Shown here one piece after another: positions 34,519-42,995 of a stretch of 64,000 nt of DNA. Origin of the DNA: Onstottus_B arcticum (GTDB taxonomy: Bacteria; Acidobacteriota; Blastocatellia; UBA7656); the NCBI GenBank assembly GCA_038040485.1, contig JBBPIE010000032.1, positions 1 through 64,000 of the forward strand. Direction: 5' to 3'. Position numbers and translations under genes: made by a program. The notes beneath the pieces were generated by a model, which was not told the origin of the DNA, did no database searches, and saw nothing but the letters and a program-made list of their open reading frames with translations. Within the stretch, counting starts at the first letter, position 1, and every line of letters begins with the position of its first letter.

Positions 34519-35303
34519 TCCCACAGAGTGCGATCCTCGCCGCTGGTTGCGTCCATCTCGACCAGACTGATGACCGGCCGCGGCTGGTCGTCTGCGGCGG
34601 GCGCCTCGCTTTGTTTCTCGATAAGCTCGGCAAAGAAGCTTTTGAACTGGCGCGCGAACTCGACGAGGTCGATCGACATGTACATCGCGGGTAGCCGCAG
34701 AAGCTTTGTGTTGACGTTCTGATACATCCCGCTCGCGCCGCGGGTGTTCCCGCGCTCGTAGTGATGCAGCGCGACCGCCGCTTGAATCAACATCTGATAG
34801 AAGAGCTTTGTATCGCCGGCCGCGTGAAGCCAGATCTCCTCCCACACTTCGTGAGCGTCGAAGTAGCGACGCGCATTGAAGTGCTCGACGCCTTCGAGAT
34901 ACTGGCGAGGATAGACGCGCTCATGTTCCGTCGTGAACCGCGCCTTCTGGCCGCCGGCATCAAGTTCGCCCGGCGTGTTGTCTTCACTGGTTGAGTCGCC
35001 GGTCAAACTAGCCTCAGCAGTATCCTCGAACATCAATGCGTAAGGCCCGGCCTGAATAGTGTCTCCATGTCTCAACTCGAGCCACGAAACACGCTCACCG
35101 TTCGCTCGGGTTCCGTTTACGCTTTCGAGGTCAACAAGAAAGTACTTGCCGTTGTTGCGCTCTATCGAGAAGTGTTCACGCGAGATCGTCTTGCCCGGGA
35201 GCCGGCAATCGCAAGACGTATGCCGGCCAAAGATCGTCTTATTCTTGTCGAGCAAGACTTTCTCACCCGCGCTCTCTTCTGAGATGAATTTCAGTGAAGC
35301 CAT
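34515..35303 (-). CDS. FHA domain-DUF309 fusion protein
   Basis: The 262-residue protein has an N-terminal FHA domain (about 1-100) with the phosphothreonine-binding motifs FGRHTSCDCRLPG, ISREHFSIE and VNGTRANGERV, then an acidic linker and a C-terminal DUF309 helical domain (GVEHFNARRYFDAHEVWEEI and QMLIQAAVALHHYERGN). FHA domains bind phosphothreonine peptides, so the protein probably responds to a Ser/Thr kinase. DUF309 has no known activity. I chose ATG 35303 (MASLKF) as the FHA domain starts there. Its stop codon overlaps the glcE start by four bases, so it is coupled to glycolate oxidase expression. Confidence 0.8.
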   Translation of the reverse strand: MASLKFISEESAGEKVLLDKNKTIFGRHTSCDCRLPGKTISREHFSIERNNGKYFLVDLESVNGTRANGERVSWLELRHGDTIQAGPYALMFEDTAEASLTGDSTSEDNTPGELDAGGQKARFTTEHERVYPRQYLEGVEHFNARRYFDAHEVWEEIWLHAAGDTKLFYQMLIQAAVALHHYERGNTRGASGMYQNVNTKLLRLPAMYMSIDLVEFARQFKSFFAELIEKQSEAPAADDQPRPVISLVEMDATSGEDRTLWE

Positions 35304-35442
35304 TGCCGCAACAATATGGCATGGTTTCGTCTGGTTGCGGAAGAACGGATTGGATAAGGGGAAACGATCAGCGGTCGTCAAATCGGCGCAGTGAGCGGTT
35401 TCGTCTTACCGTGTTGCTGGCCGACGGGATGCCGTTTGCTGT

Positions 35443-35625
35443 CTAATCAGCGCAAACCACAATCCGAAGTTGAACCGGGGCATTGATTCTATTCAACTCG
35501 TCTCTCAGCTCTTGAAATGACGTGAGTTGATCTTCATCAAACACCCACAAAGATTTCCAGTCGGTTGTTCGTTGCGGGTTATTTACTTCCAGCCGCCAGC
35601 GTTTTGCAATCTTCGCTTTTGCCAT
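35443..35625 (-). CDS. Small hypothetical protein (60 aa)
   Basis: The product is basic at its N-terminus (MAKAKIAKRWRLEVNN) and then shows a possible alpha/beta fold. There is no signal peptide or recognised motif, and no clear ribosome-binding site. It lies between the FHA-DUF309 gene and a divergent Uma2 gene. It may be a real small gene or a chance frame. Confidence 0.4.
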   Translation of the reverse strand: MAKAKIAKRWRLEVNNPQRTTDWKSLWVFDEDQLTSFQELRDELNRINAPVQLRIVVCAD

Positions 35626-35882
35626 ACTAAACCCGAGGTCGCGTTATGTTACCCATCGAGTGGCTGGAGAGTCTGTGCAATATTAGACAGTTTTTGAATT
35701 AACTAGGACCCCACGACCCAACCGAGTGATACCTCGGATTGTTCCTTCACGCTTCTTCGTCCTGAGAGAATCTGAGCCAGCAACACCAGGAATACCCACC
35801 GGCGGCGCGCTTCTCGCTTCACCGCGAGAACCTATGGTAGCATCTCGCCAGTTTCGTTAGCTTCGGAAACGGGAGTCTTTGC

Positions 35883-36551
35883 ATGAGCGTCGCAACACCA
35901 GATTACCTCGCGGCTATCGCTCACCTTCCAGCCGGAGCCGTACTGCGCATCGATGAAGTCTCGTGGGACGAATATGAGAACCTGCTCGCCGATCTCGGAG
36001 AGAGTTACTCAGTTCGGATCTTTTATGATCAGGGGAGGATGGAAGTTATGGCTCCCGCATCAGCCCACGAAAGACCTAAGAGCGTCATTCATACGCTCGT
36101 TGCCGCGATAAGAGACGAACTTGATATCGATATCGAATCGTTGGGTTCCACTACTCTCAAAGCCGAGTTGAAAGCGCGAGGCGCGGAACCTGACGACTGC
36201 TTCTATATCCGGAATGCGGCGCTGGTTATCGGCAAAGAAGACCTCGATCTTAACGACGATCCGCCGCCGGACCTCGTAGTCGAGATCGACCGCGCCAGTT
36301 CGTCTCTAAACAAGCTATCGATCTATGCCGCGCTCGGGGTGCCCGAAGTCTGGCTGCTAAAGGGACATCAGGTGCAGATACTTCTCCGGAGCGGCGCTGG
36401 CTACGACGAGTCACCCACAAGCCTCGCCTTCTCATTTCTCGAAGCTCGAACGCTGTCTGAGTTCCTGGTGAGAGGACTGAACGAGGGGGAAAGAAGAGTA
36501 GCTCGCGACTTTCGAGCCTGGGTGCGCGAGCATCATCGGGGTGGTTCGTAA
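35883..36551 (+). CDS. Uma2 family (DUF820) PD-(D/E)XK nuclease-like protein
   Basis: The 222-residue product matches Uma2: an N-terminal DEVSWDEYENLLADLGE region, MEVMAPASAHE, and the core PPPDLVVEIDRASSSLNKL where the acidic and Lys residues of the PD-(D/E)XK site lie, followed by YAALGVPEVWLLKG. The family is expanded in cyanobacteria, Acidobacteriota and others, and its biological role is unclear. It stands alone on the plus strand within a minus-strand region. A second, more distant copy is at 42996-43547. Confidence 0.85.
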   Translation: MSVATPDYLAAIAHLPAGAVLRIDEVSWDEYENLLADLGESYSVRIFYDQGRMEVMAPASAHERPKSVIHTLVAAIRDELDIDIESLGSTTLKAELKARGAEPDDCFYIRNAALVIGKEDLDLNDDPPPDLVVEIDRASSSLNKLSIYAALGVPEVWLLKGHQVQILLRSGAGYDESPTSLAFSFLEARTLSEFLVRGLNEGERRVARDFRAWVREHHRGGS

Positions 36552-36561
36552 TCGCACTGCA

Positions 36562-38073
36562 TCAGGACGGGCGTGCCTCATGTGGCGTCTGGAGCCTGTG
36601 ATGAAAATCCTCCATCCCAAATCCGCAGTACCGGCAGGTCTTGGTCATCGGAATGACCTTGCCCGGATTGCACAGCCCAAGCGGATTGAACACGTCTCGC
36701 ACCGCGAGCATCCAGTCCATATCCGCTTCGGAAAAAATCAACCGCATCGACTCGATCTTGTCCATCCCGACGCCGTGCTCTCCTGTAATCGATCCGCCAA
36801 CGCTAACACACAACTGCATGATCTCTTTTGACGCTTGCTCCACGCGCGCGCGCTCGTCCGGATCGCGCCCGTCGAAGCTGATGTTCGGGTGAAGATTTCC
36901 GTCGCCTGCGTGAAACACATTTGCGACTTTGAGTTTGTAGCGGTTCGCAATCGCGTAGATCTCATCGAGCACTTCGGGCAATCGCGAGCGCGGAATCACC
37001 GCGTCTTGCACCATCAGGTCGGCTTTGATCCTTCCCATCGCTCCAAACGCGCGTTTGCGAGCCGCCCATAGCCGCTGGCGCTCGGCGTCGTCTTTAGCGA
37101 CGCGGACGGCTCGCGCGTTGTTGCGCAAGCAAATCTCCACCGCGCGCTCGGCGGTCGCTTCCAGTCCGGCGGCCAACCCGTCAACTTCAATGATCAGCAG
37201 AGCCGCCACGTCGGTCGGGAAGCCACCGGCGAAGATCGATTCCTCGATCGCCTGAATCGTAGCCTGATCGATCATTTCGAGGGCAGCCGGAAGGATCCCG
37301 GCCGCGATGATTTCCGACACCGTGCGGCTCGCGTCGGTCACCGTCATGAACTCACCCAGCAATGTCTTGATCGACTGTGGAAGCCTCGTAAGCTTCAGCG
37401 TCGCTTTGGTGGCAATCCCAAACGTGCCTTCCGAACCGACAAACACCCCGAGCAAATCGTAACCCGGCACATCTACTCCGCCTCCACCAAGGGTGACGAC
37501 CTCGCCGCTTGGCAGGACCACTTCAACCGCAAGCACGTGGTTCGTGGTCATGCCGTACTTCAAGCAATGCGGCCCGCCGGAGTTCTCGGCGACGTTGCCC
37601 CCAATCGTGCAAGCCATCTGGCTCGACGGATCGGGCGCGTAATGAAACCCGTGCGGCGACGTCGCTTGCGAGAGGTGAATATTGATCACGCCGGTCTCGA
37701 CGACCGCGATGCGATTCTCGTAGTCAAGCTCGAGTATTCGATTGAGCCGCGCGAGCTCGAAGATGACCGAGCCTGACAGCGCGAGCGCGCCGCCCGAGAG
37801 CCCGGTGCCCGCGCCTCGAGGCGTAAACGGGATGCGTGCCTCGGCGAGGATCTTGACCGCGGCCGCGACTTCTTCGGCGTTGCCGGGAATGACTACAGCG
37901 GAGGGGAGATGTTTGTGAAGCGTGAGCGCGTCGGCTTCGTAGACTAAGAGCTCGTCCCGGTCGGTCAGAACAGCCTTCACGCCCAGCGCAGCCTTAAGCT
38001 GAGCTATTACCTTTGCGGGAAGAGCGGCGGATTCTTTCACGCGCGTTAATAACCCCGATTCTCCCTTGGACAT
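36562..38073 (-). CDS. glcD: Glycolate oxidase FAD subunit GlcD
   Basis: The 503-residue protein is a full-length FAD-linked oxidase: PRGAGTGLSGGALALSGSV, PSSQMACTIGGNVAENSGGP, YDLLGVFVGSEGTFGIATKA in the FAD domain and VFHAGDGNLHPNISFDG plus GSITGEHGVGMDK in the substrate domain. It oxidises glycolate (or D-lactate) with GlcE and GlcF. It is separated from glcE by the FHA, small and Uma2 genes, so the operon seems rearranged. The C-terminal tail has an extra CRYCGFG motif not needed in the family. Confidence 0.88.
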   Translation of the reverse strand: MSKGESGLLTRVKESAALPAKVIAQLKAALGVKAVLTDRDELLVYEADALTLHKHLPSAVVIPGNAEEVAAAVKILAEARIPFTPRGAGTGLSGGALALSGSVIFELARLNRILELDYENRIAVVETGVINIHLSQATSPHGFHYAPDPSSQMACTIGGNVAENSGGPHCLKYGMTTNHVLAVEVVLPSGEVVTLGGGGVDVPGYDLLGVFVGSEGTFGIATKATLKLTRLPQSIKTLLGEFMTVTDASRTVSEIIAAGILPAALEMIDQATIQAIEESIFAGGFPTDVAALLIIEVDGLAAGLEATAERAVEICLRNNARAVRVAKDDAERQRLWAARKRAFGAMGRIKADLMVQDAVIPRSRLPEVLDEIYAIANRYKLKVANVFHAGDGNLHPNISFDGRDPDERARVEQASKEIMQLCVSVGGSITGEHGVGMDKIESMRLIFSEADMDWMLAVRDVFNPLGLCNPGKVIPMTKTCRYCGFGMEDFHHRLQTPHEARPS

Positions 38074-38121
38074 TGCCTATTTGAGAGCAAAAGCGAAGAC
38101 CCTTGCCCTAACTCGGTTTGT

Positions 38122-38547
38122 TCACGGCAGTCTGTAGACGTAGGCGTCGTCGACGTAGGTGCCGTTCAGCGCGCTGCGAGTGAATCGCACGCCGACAGTG
38201 TCGGGAGCGATCTTCAATGCTTTGTTGAAAGCCTTGACGCGCCCGTCCTTGGGGCTGAGGACCGAAATATTCTGCAAGGACAGGTTTAAGTCTGGATGAA
38301 AGGCCAGAATTCTTTGTATGTCCTTGTATGTCGCGAGAGGTCCCTCCTCATCGACGAGCGGCGTCGCAATGACGAGACGCCATTCATACGACTCGGGTAA
38401 ATACCACCAAAAAGCCGCCTTAATCCGAAAGTGAGACGCTCCCCCAAAACTCAGTCGCCGGACCCCGACCTCTGTCGGTTTCTTCAACGCATCCAGAAAC
38501 CGTCTACCTTCAGCTAAGTCTTGCTCTACCAGTGTTGCTTTAACCAT
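38122..38547 (-). CDS. Partner of HEPN protein, function unknown
   Basis: The 141-residue product is not recognised. It contains a beta-rich centre (SHFRIKAAFWWYLPESYEWR) and ends with SALNGTYVDDAYVYRLP. Its first 22 bases overlap the upstream HEPN gene, so the two are translated together. Two-gene units of a HEPN protein with a small companion are often toxin-antitoxin-like, and this may be the companion. That is inference from context. Confidence 0.6.
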   Translation of the reverse strand: MVKATLVEQDLAEGRRFLDALKKPTEVGVRRLSFGGASHFRIKAAFWWYLPESYEWRLVIATPLVDEEGPLATYKDIQRILAFHPDLNLSLQNISVLSPKDGRVKAFNKALKIAPDTVGVRFTRSALNGTYVDDAYVYRLP

Positions 38548-38939
38548 CTCAATACTCCATGCCTGCGATCAGAGATAGCCTTGATTAGGTCTACTGCTTC
38601 TCGCTCGGCCTTGAGCTCATATCGGCTATCTTCTCCCCAGCGGATGACGTTGGCCCAGTTCCGCCCGAAGACTGGGTCGGCCTTAATCTTTGCTGCTAGC
38701 GAGATTTCTAGCTCGGCAGGCCCAATGAGTTTGACCGGACGATGGGTCCAGCTCTCGTTCACGGTCGTCTTGTCCGGAAAGTCGTGTCGCTTCGTGCGCT
38801 TGGCAATGCATGCCTTCAAGGCGCACTCAACAACATAACCCGCAAGATAGTATGCCCCTGAGTATTCCCCATTCGCGAGTAGAACCCTAGCCTCTCTCAG
38901 TCTCGTCAGAGCGAGCGATTTGAAATCCTTCCTGTTCAT
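38526..38939 (-). CDS. HEPN domain protein
   Basis: The 137-residue protein has the HEPN-type helical bundle signature RLREARVLLANGEYSGAYY then LAGYVVECALKACIAK. A clear RxxxxH RNase motif is not evident; RRHGVL near the C-terminus is the nearest. ATG 38939 fits the domain start; a TTG at 38963 would overlap the upstream moeZ-type stop. It overlaps the following small gene. HEPN proteins often act as RNases or as partners of nucleotidyltransferases. Here no nucleotidyltransferase is adjacent. Confidence 0.75.
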   Translation of the reverse strand: MNRKDFKSLALTRLREARVLLANGEYSGAYYLAGYVVECALKACIAKRTKRHDFPDKTTVNESWTHRPVKLIGPAELEISLAAKIKADPVFGRNWANVIRWGEDSRYELKAEREAVDLIKAISDRRHGVLRWLKQHW

Positions 38940-38959
38940 CGTCAATCCGCCAGTCGTGA

Positions 38960-40402
38960 TCAATATTTCGGCACAGAAGGATCAACATCGTCCGACCAAC
39001 GCAAAATGCCGCCCACGAGGTTCTTCACTTTACGATATCCGGCCTGTTTCATGAACTCGACTACAGCCCCGCTACGCACACCGCTGCGGCAATGAACCAC
39101 GATCTCATCCGCGCTCGAAAGCTCGTGCAGCCGTTCAGGAACCATTGCTTTTGGGATCAGGCGCGCCCCGGGTATCCGGCAGATCGCGAACTCTTCAGGC
39201 TCACGTACATCGATCAGCACAAAATCATCGCCGCGGTCGATTTTGGCTTTCAGATCCACGGGCGTGATCTCAAAATCGGAGCCGACACTGACTTCCTCGT
39301 GAGACGTCACTCCGCAGAACTGCTGGTAGTCGATCAGCTCGGTCACCGTAGGATTCGATCCGCAGACCGGGCAGTCGGGATTCTTCCGAAGCTTCAACTC
39401 GCGGAACTTCATCTTCATCGCATCGAACAGCAACAGCCGGCCGATCAGCGAGTCGCCTTTCCCGAGAATCAGCTTGACTGTTTCAATTGCCTGGATCACA
39501 CCGATCACTCCGGGCAACACACCAAGCACGCCGCCTTCAGCGCAGCTCGGCACAAGCCCCGGCGGCGGAGGCTCGGGATACAGACAGCGATAGCACGGGC
39601 CTTCCTTCGCATAGAAAACCGTCGCCTGGCCTTCGAATCGAAAGATCGAGCCGTACACGTTAGGCTTGCCCGTCAGCACACACGCGTCGTTCACCAGATA
39701 GCGAGTCGGGAAGTTGTCAGTGCCATCGACGATGATGTCGTAGCCGGCAAACAATTCGAGCGCGTTCTCAGACGACAGCGCGACCTCGAACCCATCGACC
39801 TGAACGTAAGGATTGATCTCGGCGATCCGCTCCTTCGCGGAATCGAGCTTCAAGCGCCCAACGTTTGCCGTCGAGTGAATGATCTGCCGTTGAAGGTTTG
39901 TGAAATCTACAACGTCGAAGTCCACGATTCCCAATCGCCCCACGCCCGCAGCCGCCAGGTACATCGCCAGCGGCGAGCCCAGCCCGCCCGCGCCGATGCA
40001 CAACACTCGCGCTGCTTTCAGCTTCTTCTGCCCTTCGAGCGCCACTTCCGGCATTATCAAGTGCCGGCTGTAGCGCAGTATCTCGTCGCGGTCCAACTCG
40101 ACTGCTTGCGCGTCCTCAACGGCGGTCGAGCCCCCGGCGATCGACGGCACTATGCTTATCGTGTCCCCGTCCTTGATCGAAGTCTCAGTCTCGCCTGAGT
40201 AGCGAATGTCCTCGTCATTGACGTAGATGTTCACGAAGTGCCGAAGCTGGCCTTCTTCGTTGTAAAGGTGCTTGCGCAGTTCTGGATGGGCATCGAGCAG
40301 CGAAACCAAAGCGTCGCCGACCGTCGCTCCGCTAACGTCGACTGATTCTTTACCGCCGACATAGCTGCGAAGCGCGGTTGGTATGTAAATAGAAATAGCC
40401 AT
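38960..40402 (-). CDS. CysO/MoaD-MoeB-rhodanese triple fusion (MoeZ type)
   Basis: The 480-residue protein fuses three domains. Residues 1-91 are a ubiquitin-like sulfur carrier of the MoaD/ThiS/CysO kind ending SIVPSIAGG, with Gly-Gly at 90-91 but followed by more protein. Residues 105-340 are an E1-like adenylyltransferase (GAGGLGSPLAMYLAAAG, DNFPTRYLVND) with two CxxC zinc pairs (CYRCL, CPVCG). The end is a rhodanese with active Cys in VHCRSGVRSG. In Mycobacterium, MoeZ charges CysO with sulfur for CysM. Here the carrier is joined to its activator, so a peptidase must free the Gly-Gly end; the next gene upstream is such a JAMM enzyme. Confidence 0.88.
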   Translation of the reverse strand: MAISIYIPTALRSYVGGKESVDVSGATVGDALVSLLDAHPELRKHLYNEEGQLRHFVNIYVNDEDIRYSGETETSIKDGDTISIVPSIAGGSTAVEDAQAVELDRDEILRYSRHLIMPEVALEGQKKLKAARVLCIGAGGLGSPLAMYLAAAGVGRLGIVDFDVVDFTNLQRQIIHSTANVGRLKLDSAKERIAEINPYVQVDGFEVALSSENALELFAGYDIIVDGTDNFPTRYLVNDACVLTGKPNVYGSIFRFEGQATVFYAKEGPCYRCLYPEPPPPGLVPSCAEGGVLGVLPGVIGVIQAIETVKLILGKGDSLIGRLLLFDAMKMKFRELKLRKNPDCPVCGSNPTVTELIDYQQFCGVTSHEEVSVGSDFEITPVDLKAKIDRGDDFVLIDVREPEEFAICRIPGARLIPKAMVPERLHELSSADEIVVHCRSGVRSGAVVEFMKQAGYRKVKNLVGGILRWSDDVDPSVPKY

Positions 40403-40466
40403 AGGAGCCTCCCTCGTAACAATCCGTCACTGATTCTCACGGACTGATGACGGAAATTGCAACTCG

Positions 40467-40895
40467 CTAACAGTCTTCAATCAGGATTTCTTCCTGCTCG
40501 AACTGCGTGTAGTCGGGTTTGGTGAAAGAGTTGAGCGCCGCCGCTGTTCCCTTGGCGATCGAAACGATGATGTAGGATTCGCCGGGCCAGCAGGAGTGAT
40601 CCAAATCGTAACCGGACGGCGCCGCCGGATGATCGGGGTGAGAGTGGTAGTAGCCAATAACGCCAAGCTTGCGCGACCGCGCGTACTCATCCACCCGCCT
40701 GCTCTGCTGGGGTGTGATCAGGTAGCGGTTGTGCCGCGAGTCTTGTCGCTCGTTCTCGCCTGGATAGACTTCGCGAAGATGGTTGGTCGCGCCATCGCGT
40801 TCTCCGAGCAGAAACCCGCAGCACTCGTGCGGGTAGGTCTGCTCGCCGTGATGTTTGATCTGAGCGAGATGTTCGGTTTTCAGTTTAATCGCCAA
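40467..40895 (-). CDS. JAMM/JAB metallopeptidase (Mec+ type)
   Basis: The 142-residue enzyme has the full JAMM motif: the upstream Glu in PHECCGFLLGERDG and HSHPDHPAAPSGYDLD with HxH and the later Ser and Asp. It binds zinc and cuts isopeptide or peptide bonds at the C-terminus of ubiquitin-like proteins. The Mycobacterium homologue Mec+ releases cysteine from the CysO-Cys adduct. It lies directly upstream of the CysO-MoeB-rhodanese fusion and two genes downstream of cysM, so roles in maturing the fused carrier and in releasing cysteine are both plausible. Confidence 0.88.
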   Translation of the reverse strand: MAIKLKTEHLAQIKHHGEQTYPHECCGFLLGERDGATNHLREVYPGENERQDSRHNRYLITPQQSRRVDEYARSRKLGVIGYYHSHPDHPAAPSGYDLDHSCWPGESYIIVSIAKGTAAALNSFTKPDYTQFEQEEILIEDC

Positions 40896-40930
40896 TCTAT
40901 TTGTCTCGCCGTCAAGCGACCTTGCGAGTC

Positions 40931-40967
40931 AGCGGGCAGGATGCCCGCGCTCCCAGGGCGCTCCCAG
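40931..40967. repeat. Half-copy of palindromic element C
   Basis: GCGGGCAGGATGCCCGCGCT followed by CCCAG resembles the right half of the element at 14421-14492. It lies between the JAMM and isochorismatase genes. Confidence 0.5.
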
Positions 40968-40972
40968 ATTTC

Positions 40973-41521
40973 TCAAAACTCTATGCTGTCAGTCGGCTTC
41001 ACCGTAACTGAGTGCGCCCCAGCATCGAAGCCGTCGAGCAACGCGTTATGGTGAGCGATGATCTGCTCGGCTTTGAGCACCGCGTTGTCGATCGTCGTGT
41101 GAGCGTCGCTCGCGAGCGTAACGTCGAAGCCGTGCGCGACCGCGCTTCGGCAAGCTGTATCAACGCAGTATTCAGTCATGCAACCGGTCACGACGAGATG
41201 CTTGATTCCTCGCGCCTCGAGCTCCCGTTTGAGCGACGTCTCGAAGAACGAATCAGACGAGCGCTTGTTGATGATCAGCTCCCCGTCGCGAGGCTTGATC
41301 GCCGGATGAATCTGCCAAGCCGGCGTGTTGGGCTTGAGCGGGTGATCGTCGCCGCCGCCGTGCTGAACATAGATGACGGGAGTTTCCGAAGCCCGTGCTC
41401 GATCGAGCAGCGTGTTGATTCCCTGCAGCACGTCTGCGCCACGGTAGGCGGAGAAGCCGTCGATGATGCCGACTTGCACGTCGATGACTAACAATACGGT
41501 GTCGCCCTTAATCTCATTCAT
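40973..41521 (-). CDS. Isochorismatase-family cysteine hydrolase
   Basis: The 182-residue protein has the catalytic Asp in LLVIDVQVGIIDG, the Lys in IINKRSSDSFFET, and the nucleophile Cys in VVTGCMTEYCVDTA, the standard triad. The substrate may be a nicotinamide-like amide, an N-carbamoyl compound or isochorismate; the sequence does not say. It lies between the sulfur-carrier cluster and cysM on the same strand, with small gaps. Whether it contributes to cysteine synthesis is unknown. Confidence 0.82.
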   Translation of the reverse strand: MNEIKGDTVLLVIDVQVGIIDGFSAYRGADVLQGINTLLDRARASETPVIYVQHGGGDDHPLKPNTPAWQIHPAIKPRDGELIINKRSSDSFFETSLKRELEARGIKHLVVTGCMTEYCVDTACRSAVAHGFDVTLASDAHTTIDNAVLKAEQIIAHHNALLDGFDAGAHSVTVKPTDSIEF

Positions 41522-41547
41522 ACACAGAGGTTCGTCCGGCGAAAACT

Positions 41548-41733
41548 TCAGATGGGTAGGTCGAACCGCTTGCGCAGTGCTTCCACCGGCTCAGTTCGGC
41601 CCGCATCACTATCAGCAAGTCCGGCTTCAATCGTTTGACGAACGTAGATCTCGTACATTAACTCATCCCACGACGTGAGTCTCGGCATGTTATCTATGAG
41701 CCGTTTTGCTTCGTCTTTGAGATCTGCTTTCAT
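41548..41733 (-). CDS. Small antitoxin-like protein (61 aa)
   Basis: The product begins MKADLKDEAKRLIDNMPRL and contains SWDELMYEIYVRQTIEAGL, a pattern common in short addiction-module antitoxins that accompany RelE/ParE toxins. No toxin gene is adjacent; the neighbour is an isochorismatase, so it is an orphan. It could be a remnant of a toxin-antitoxin pair or a general regulator. Confidence 0.6.
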   Translation of the reverse strand: MKADLKDEAKRLIDNMPRLTSWDELMYEIYVRQTIEAGLADSDAGRTEPVEALRKRFDLPI

Positions 41734-41748
41734 ACCGCCCGCCTCTCG

Positions 41749-42711
41749 TCATCCCGACTGCTCATCCCAAAACCGCTCGCTTAGGTACTTGTCTCCGGCA
41801 TCTGGAAACACCGTCACGATCACCCCTGATTCAATCTTGCCCGCGACTTTCAACGCGCAAGCCAGCGCCGCGCCCGACGATACTCCGACCAACAATCCTT
41901 CGCTCCGTCCGAGCTTGCGAGTGTGCTCGTGCGCTTCCTCGGTGCCGATCTCGTAGTCCTCATCCGCAAGCGTAGAATCGTAAATCCCCGGCACAATAGC
42001 CGTCTCCATGTGCTTCAAGCCCTCGAGCCCGTGAAACGGAGAGTCGGGTTGAAACGCGATCATTTTGATGGCAGGATTCAGCTCCTTCAGACGACGGCCT
42101 GTTCCAACAAACGTGCCGCTCGTTCCCAGCCCCGCGATGAAATGAGTGATTCGCCCCGCGGTCTGCTCCCAGATTTCGTTCGCAGTAGTCTCGTAGTGCG
42201 CGCGCCAGTTCGCAGGATTGTTGTACTGATCGGGATAAAAGTAGAGATCAGGATTGTCGGCGTAAAGCTTGCGAGCTTCCCTAATCGCACCGTCGGAGCC
42301 TTCAAGCGGACTCGTCAACACAAGCTCCGCGCCATAGCTCTTGAGAATTCGCTTGCGTTCTTCGCTCGCGTTCTGCGGCAGCGCGAGCCTCACTCGATAC
42401 CCGCGCGCAGCTCCTATCCACGCATAAGCGATGCCTGTGTTTCCGCTCGTCGCGTCGAGGATAATCTTGTCGCGGATGAGCCGTCCTGTTCGTTCACCAT
42501 CGAGAATCATGCTCAAGGCTGGCCGGTCTTTCACCGAACCTCCCGGGTTGAACCACTCGGCCTTTGCGTAGATTTCGACGCGGCTTGATTGCGGGACGAC
42601 GTTGCGAAGCCGAAGTAACGGCGTGTTGCCAACAATCTCCCAAGCTTCGAGCGGCTCGTGAAACCTGCGCGCTCGAATGCTCGAATTGTCTGTGATTGCC
42701 TTCGGGTCCAT
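41749..42711 (-). CDS. cysM: Cysteine synthase, CysM/CysK type (PLP)
   Basis: The 320-residue enzyme has the PLP-binding Lys in WFNPGGSVKDRPALSMI, the Asn-loop TSGNTGIAYA, the phosphate-binding loop GLGTSGTFVGTG, and SSGAALACALKVA. It makes cysteine from O-acetylserine (or O-phosphoserine) and a sulfur donor. Presence of a CysO-type carrier fusion and a JAMM peptidase on the same strand nearby supports the CysM role, in which sulfur comes from thiocarboxylated CysO. An ordinary sulfide-using CysK remains possible. ATG 42711 fits the family start. Confidence 0.83.
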   Translation of the reverse strand: MDPKAITDNSSIRARRFHEPLEAWEIVGNTPLLRLRNVVPQSSRVEIYAKAEWFNPGGSVKDRPALSMILDGERTGRLIRDKIILDATSGNTGIAYAWIGAARGYRVRLALPQNASEERKRILKSYGAELVLTSPLEGSDGAIREARKLYADNPDLYFYPDQYNNPANWRAHYETTANEIWEQTAGRITHFIAGLGTSGTFVGTGRRLKELNPAIKMIAFQPDSPFHGLEGLKHMETAIVPGIYDSTLADEDYEIGTEEAHEHTRKLGRSEGLLVGVSSGAALACALKVAGKIESGVIVTVFPDAGDKYLSERFWDEQSG

Positions 42712-42785
42712 CGGTTGACGTTGAGAATAGCATCGCGATTTCTCAAACTCAAATTTTAGGAATTGCGAGTTGTTCGATTCGAGTC

Positions 42786-42889
42786 AGTCTCTGCGAAAAC
42801 CTCCGCGTCTCCGCGTCTCTGCGGTTAGTAGACGCCGCAACACCAACTAACCGCAGAGACGCGGAGACGCTGAGGTTTTCGCAGAGACT
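42786..42889. repeat. Palindromic repeat A, copy 1
   Basis: Arms of about 43 bases: CTCCGCGTCTCCGCGTCTCT then GCGGTTAG on the left, CTAACCGCAGAGACGCGGAG then ACGCTGAGG on the right. Other copies are at 51380-51497 and 59600-59980. Lies upstream of a Uma2 gene and divergent from cysM. Confidence 0.75.
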
Positions 42890-42995
42890 TGAATACAGGC
42901 CCGCGAGTGCGCTTCGTGCGCAGCTGCAGCCTGTGATGTATAATCGCGACCGGACCAGGGGCAATCGAATCACATTCAGTGAACGAGAGGCTTTC

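Noticed and set aside
34519..34845. The upstream extension of the GlcE frame
   Set aside because: It is Arg-rich sequence in the wrong frame of the FHA-DUF309 gene; the ATG at 34518 matches the family start.
39092..40198. A 368-codon plus-strand frame opposite the CysO-MoeB fusion
   Set aside because: The minus-strand frame has clear domains; this one is a codon-usage shadow without recognisable motifs.
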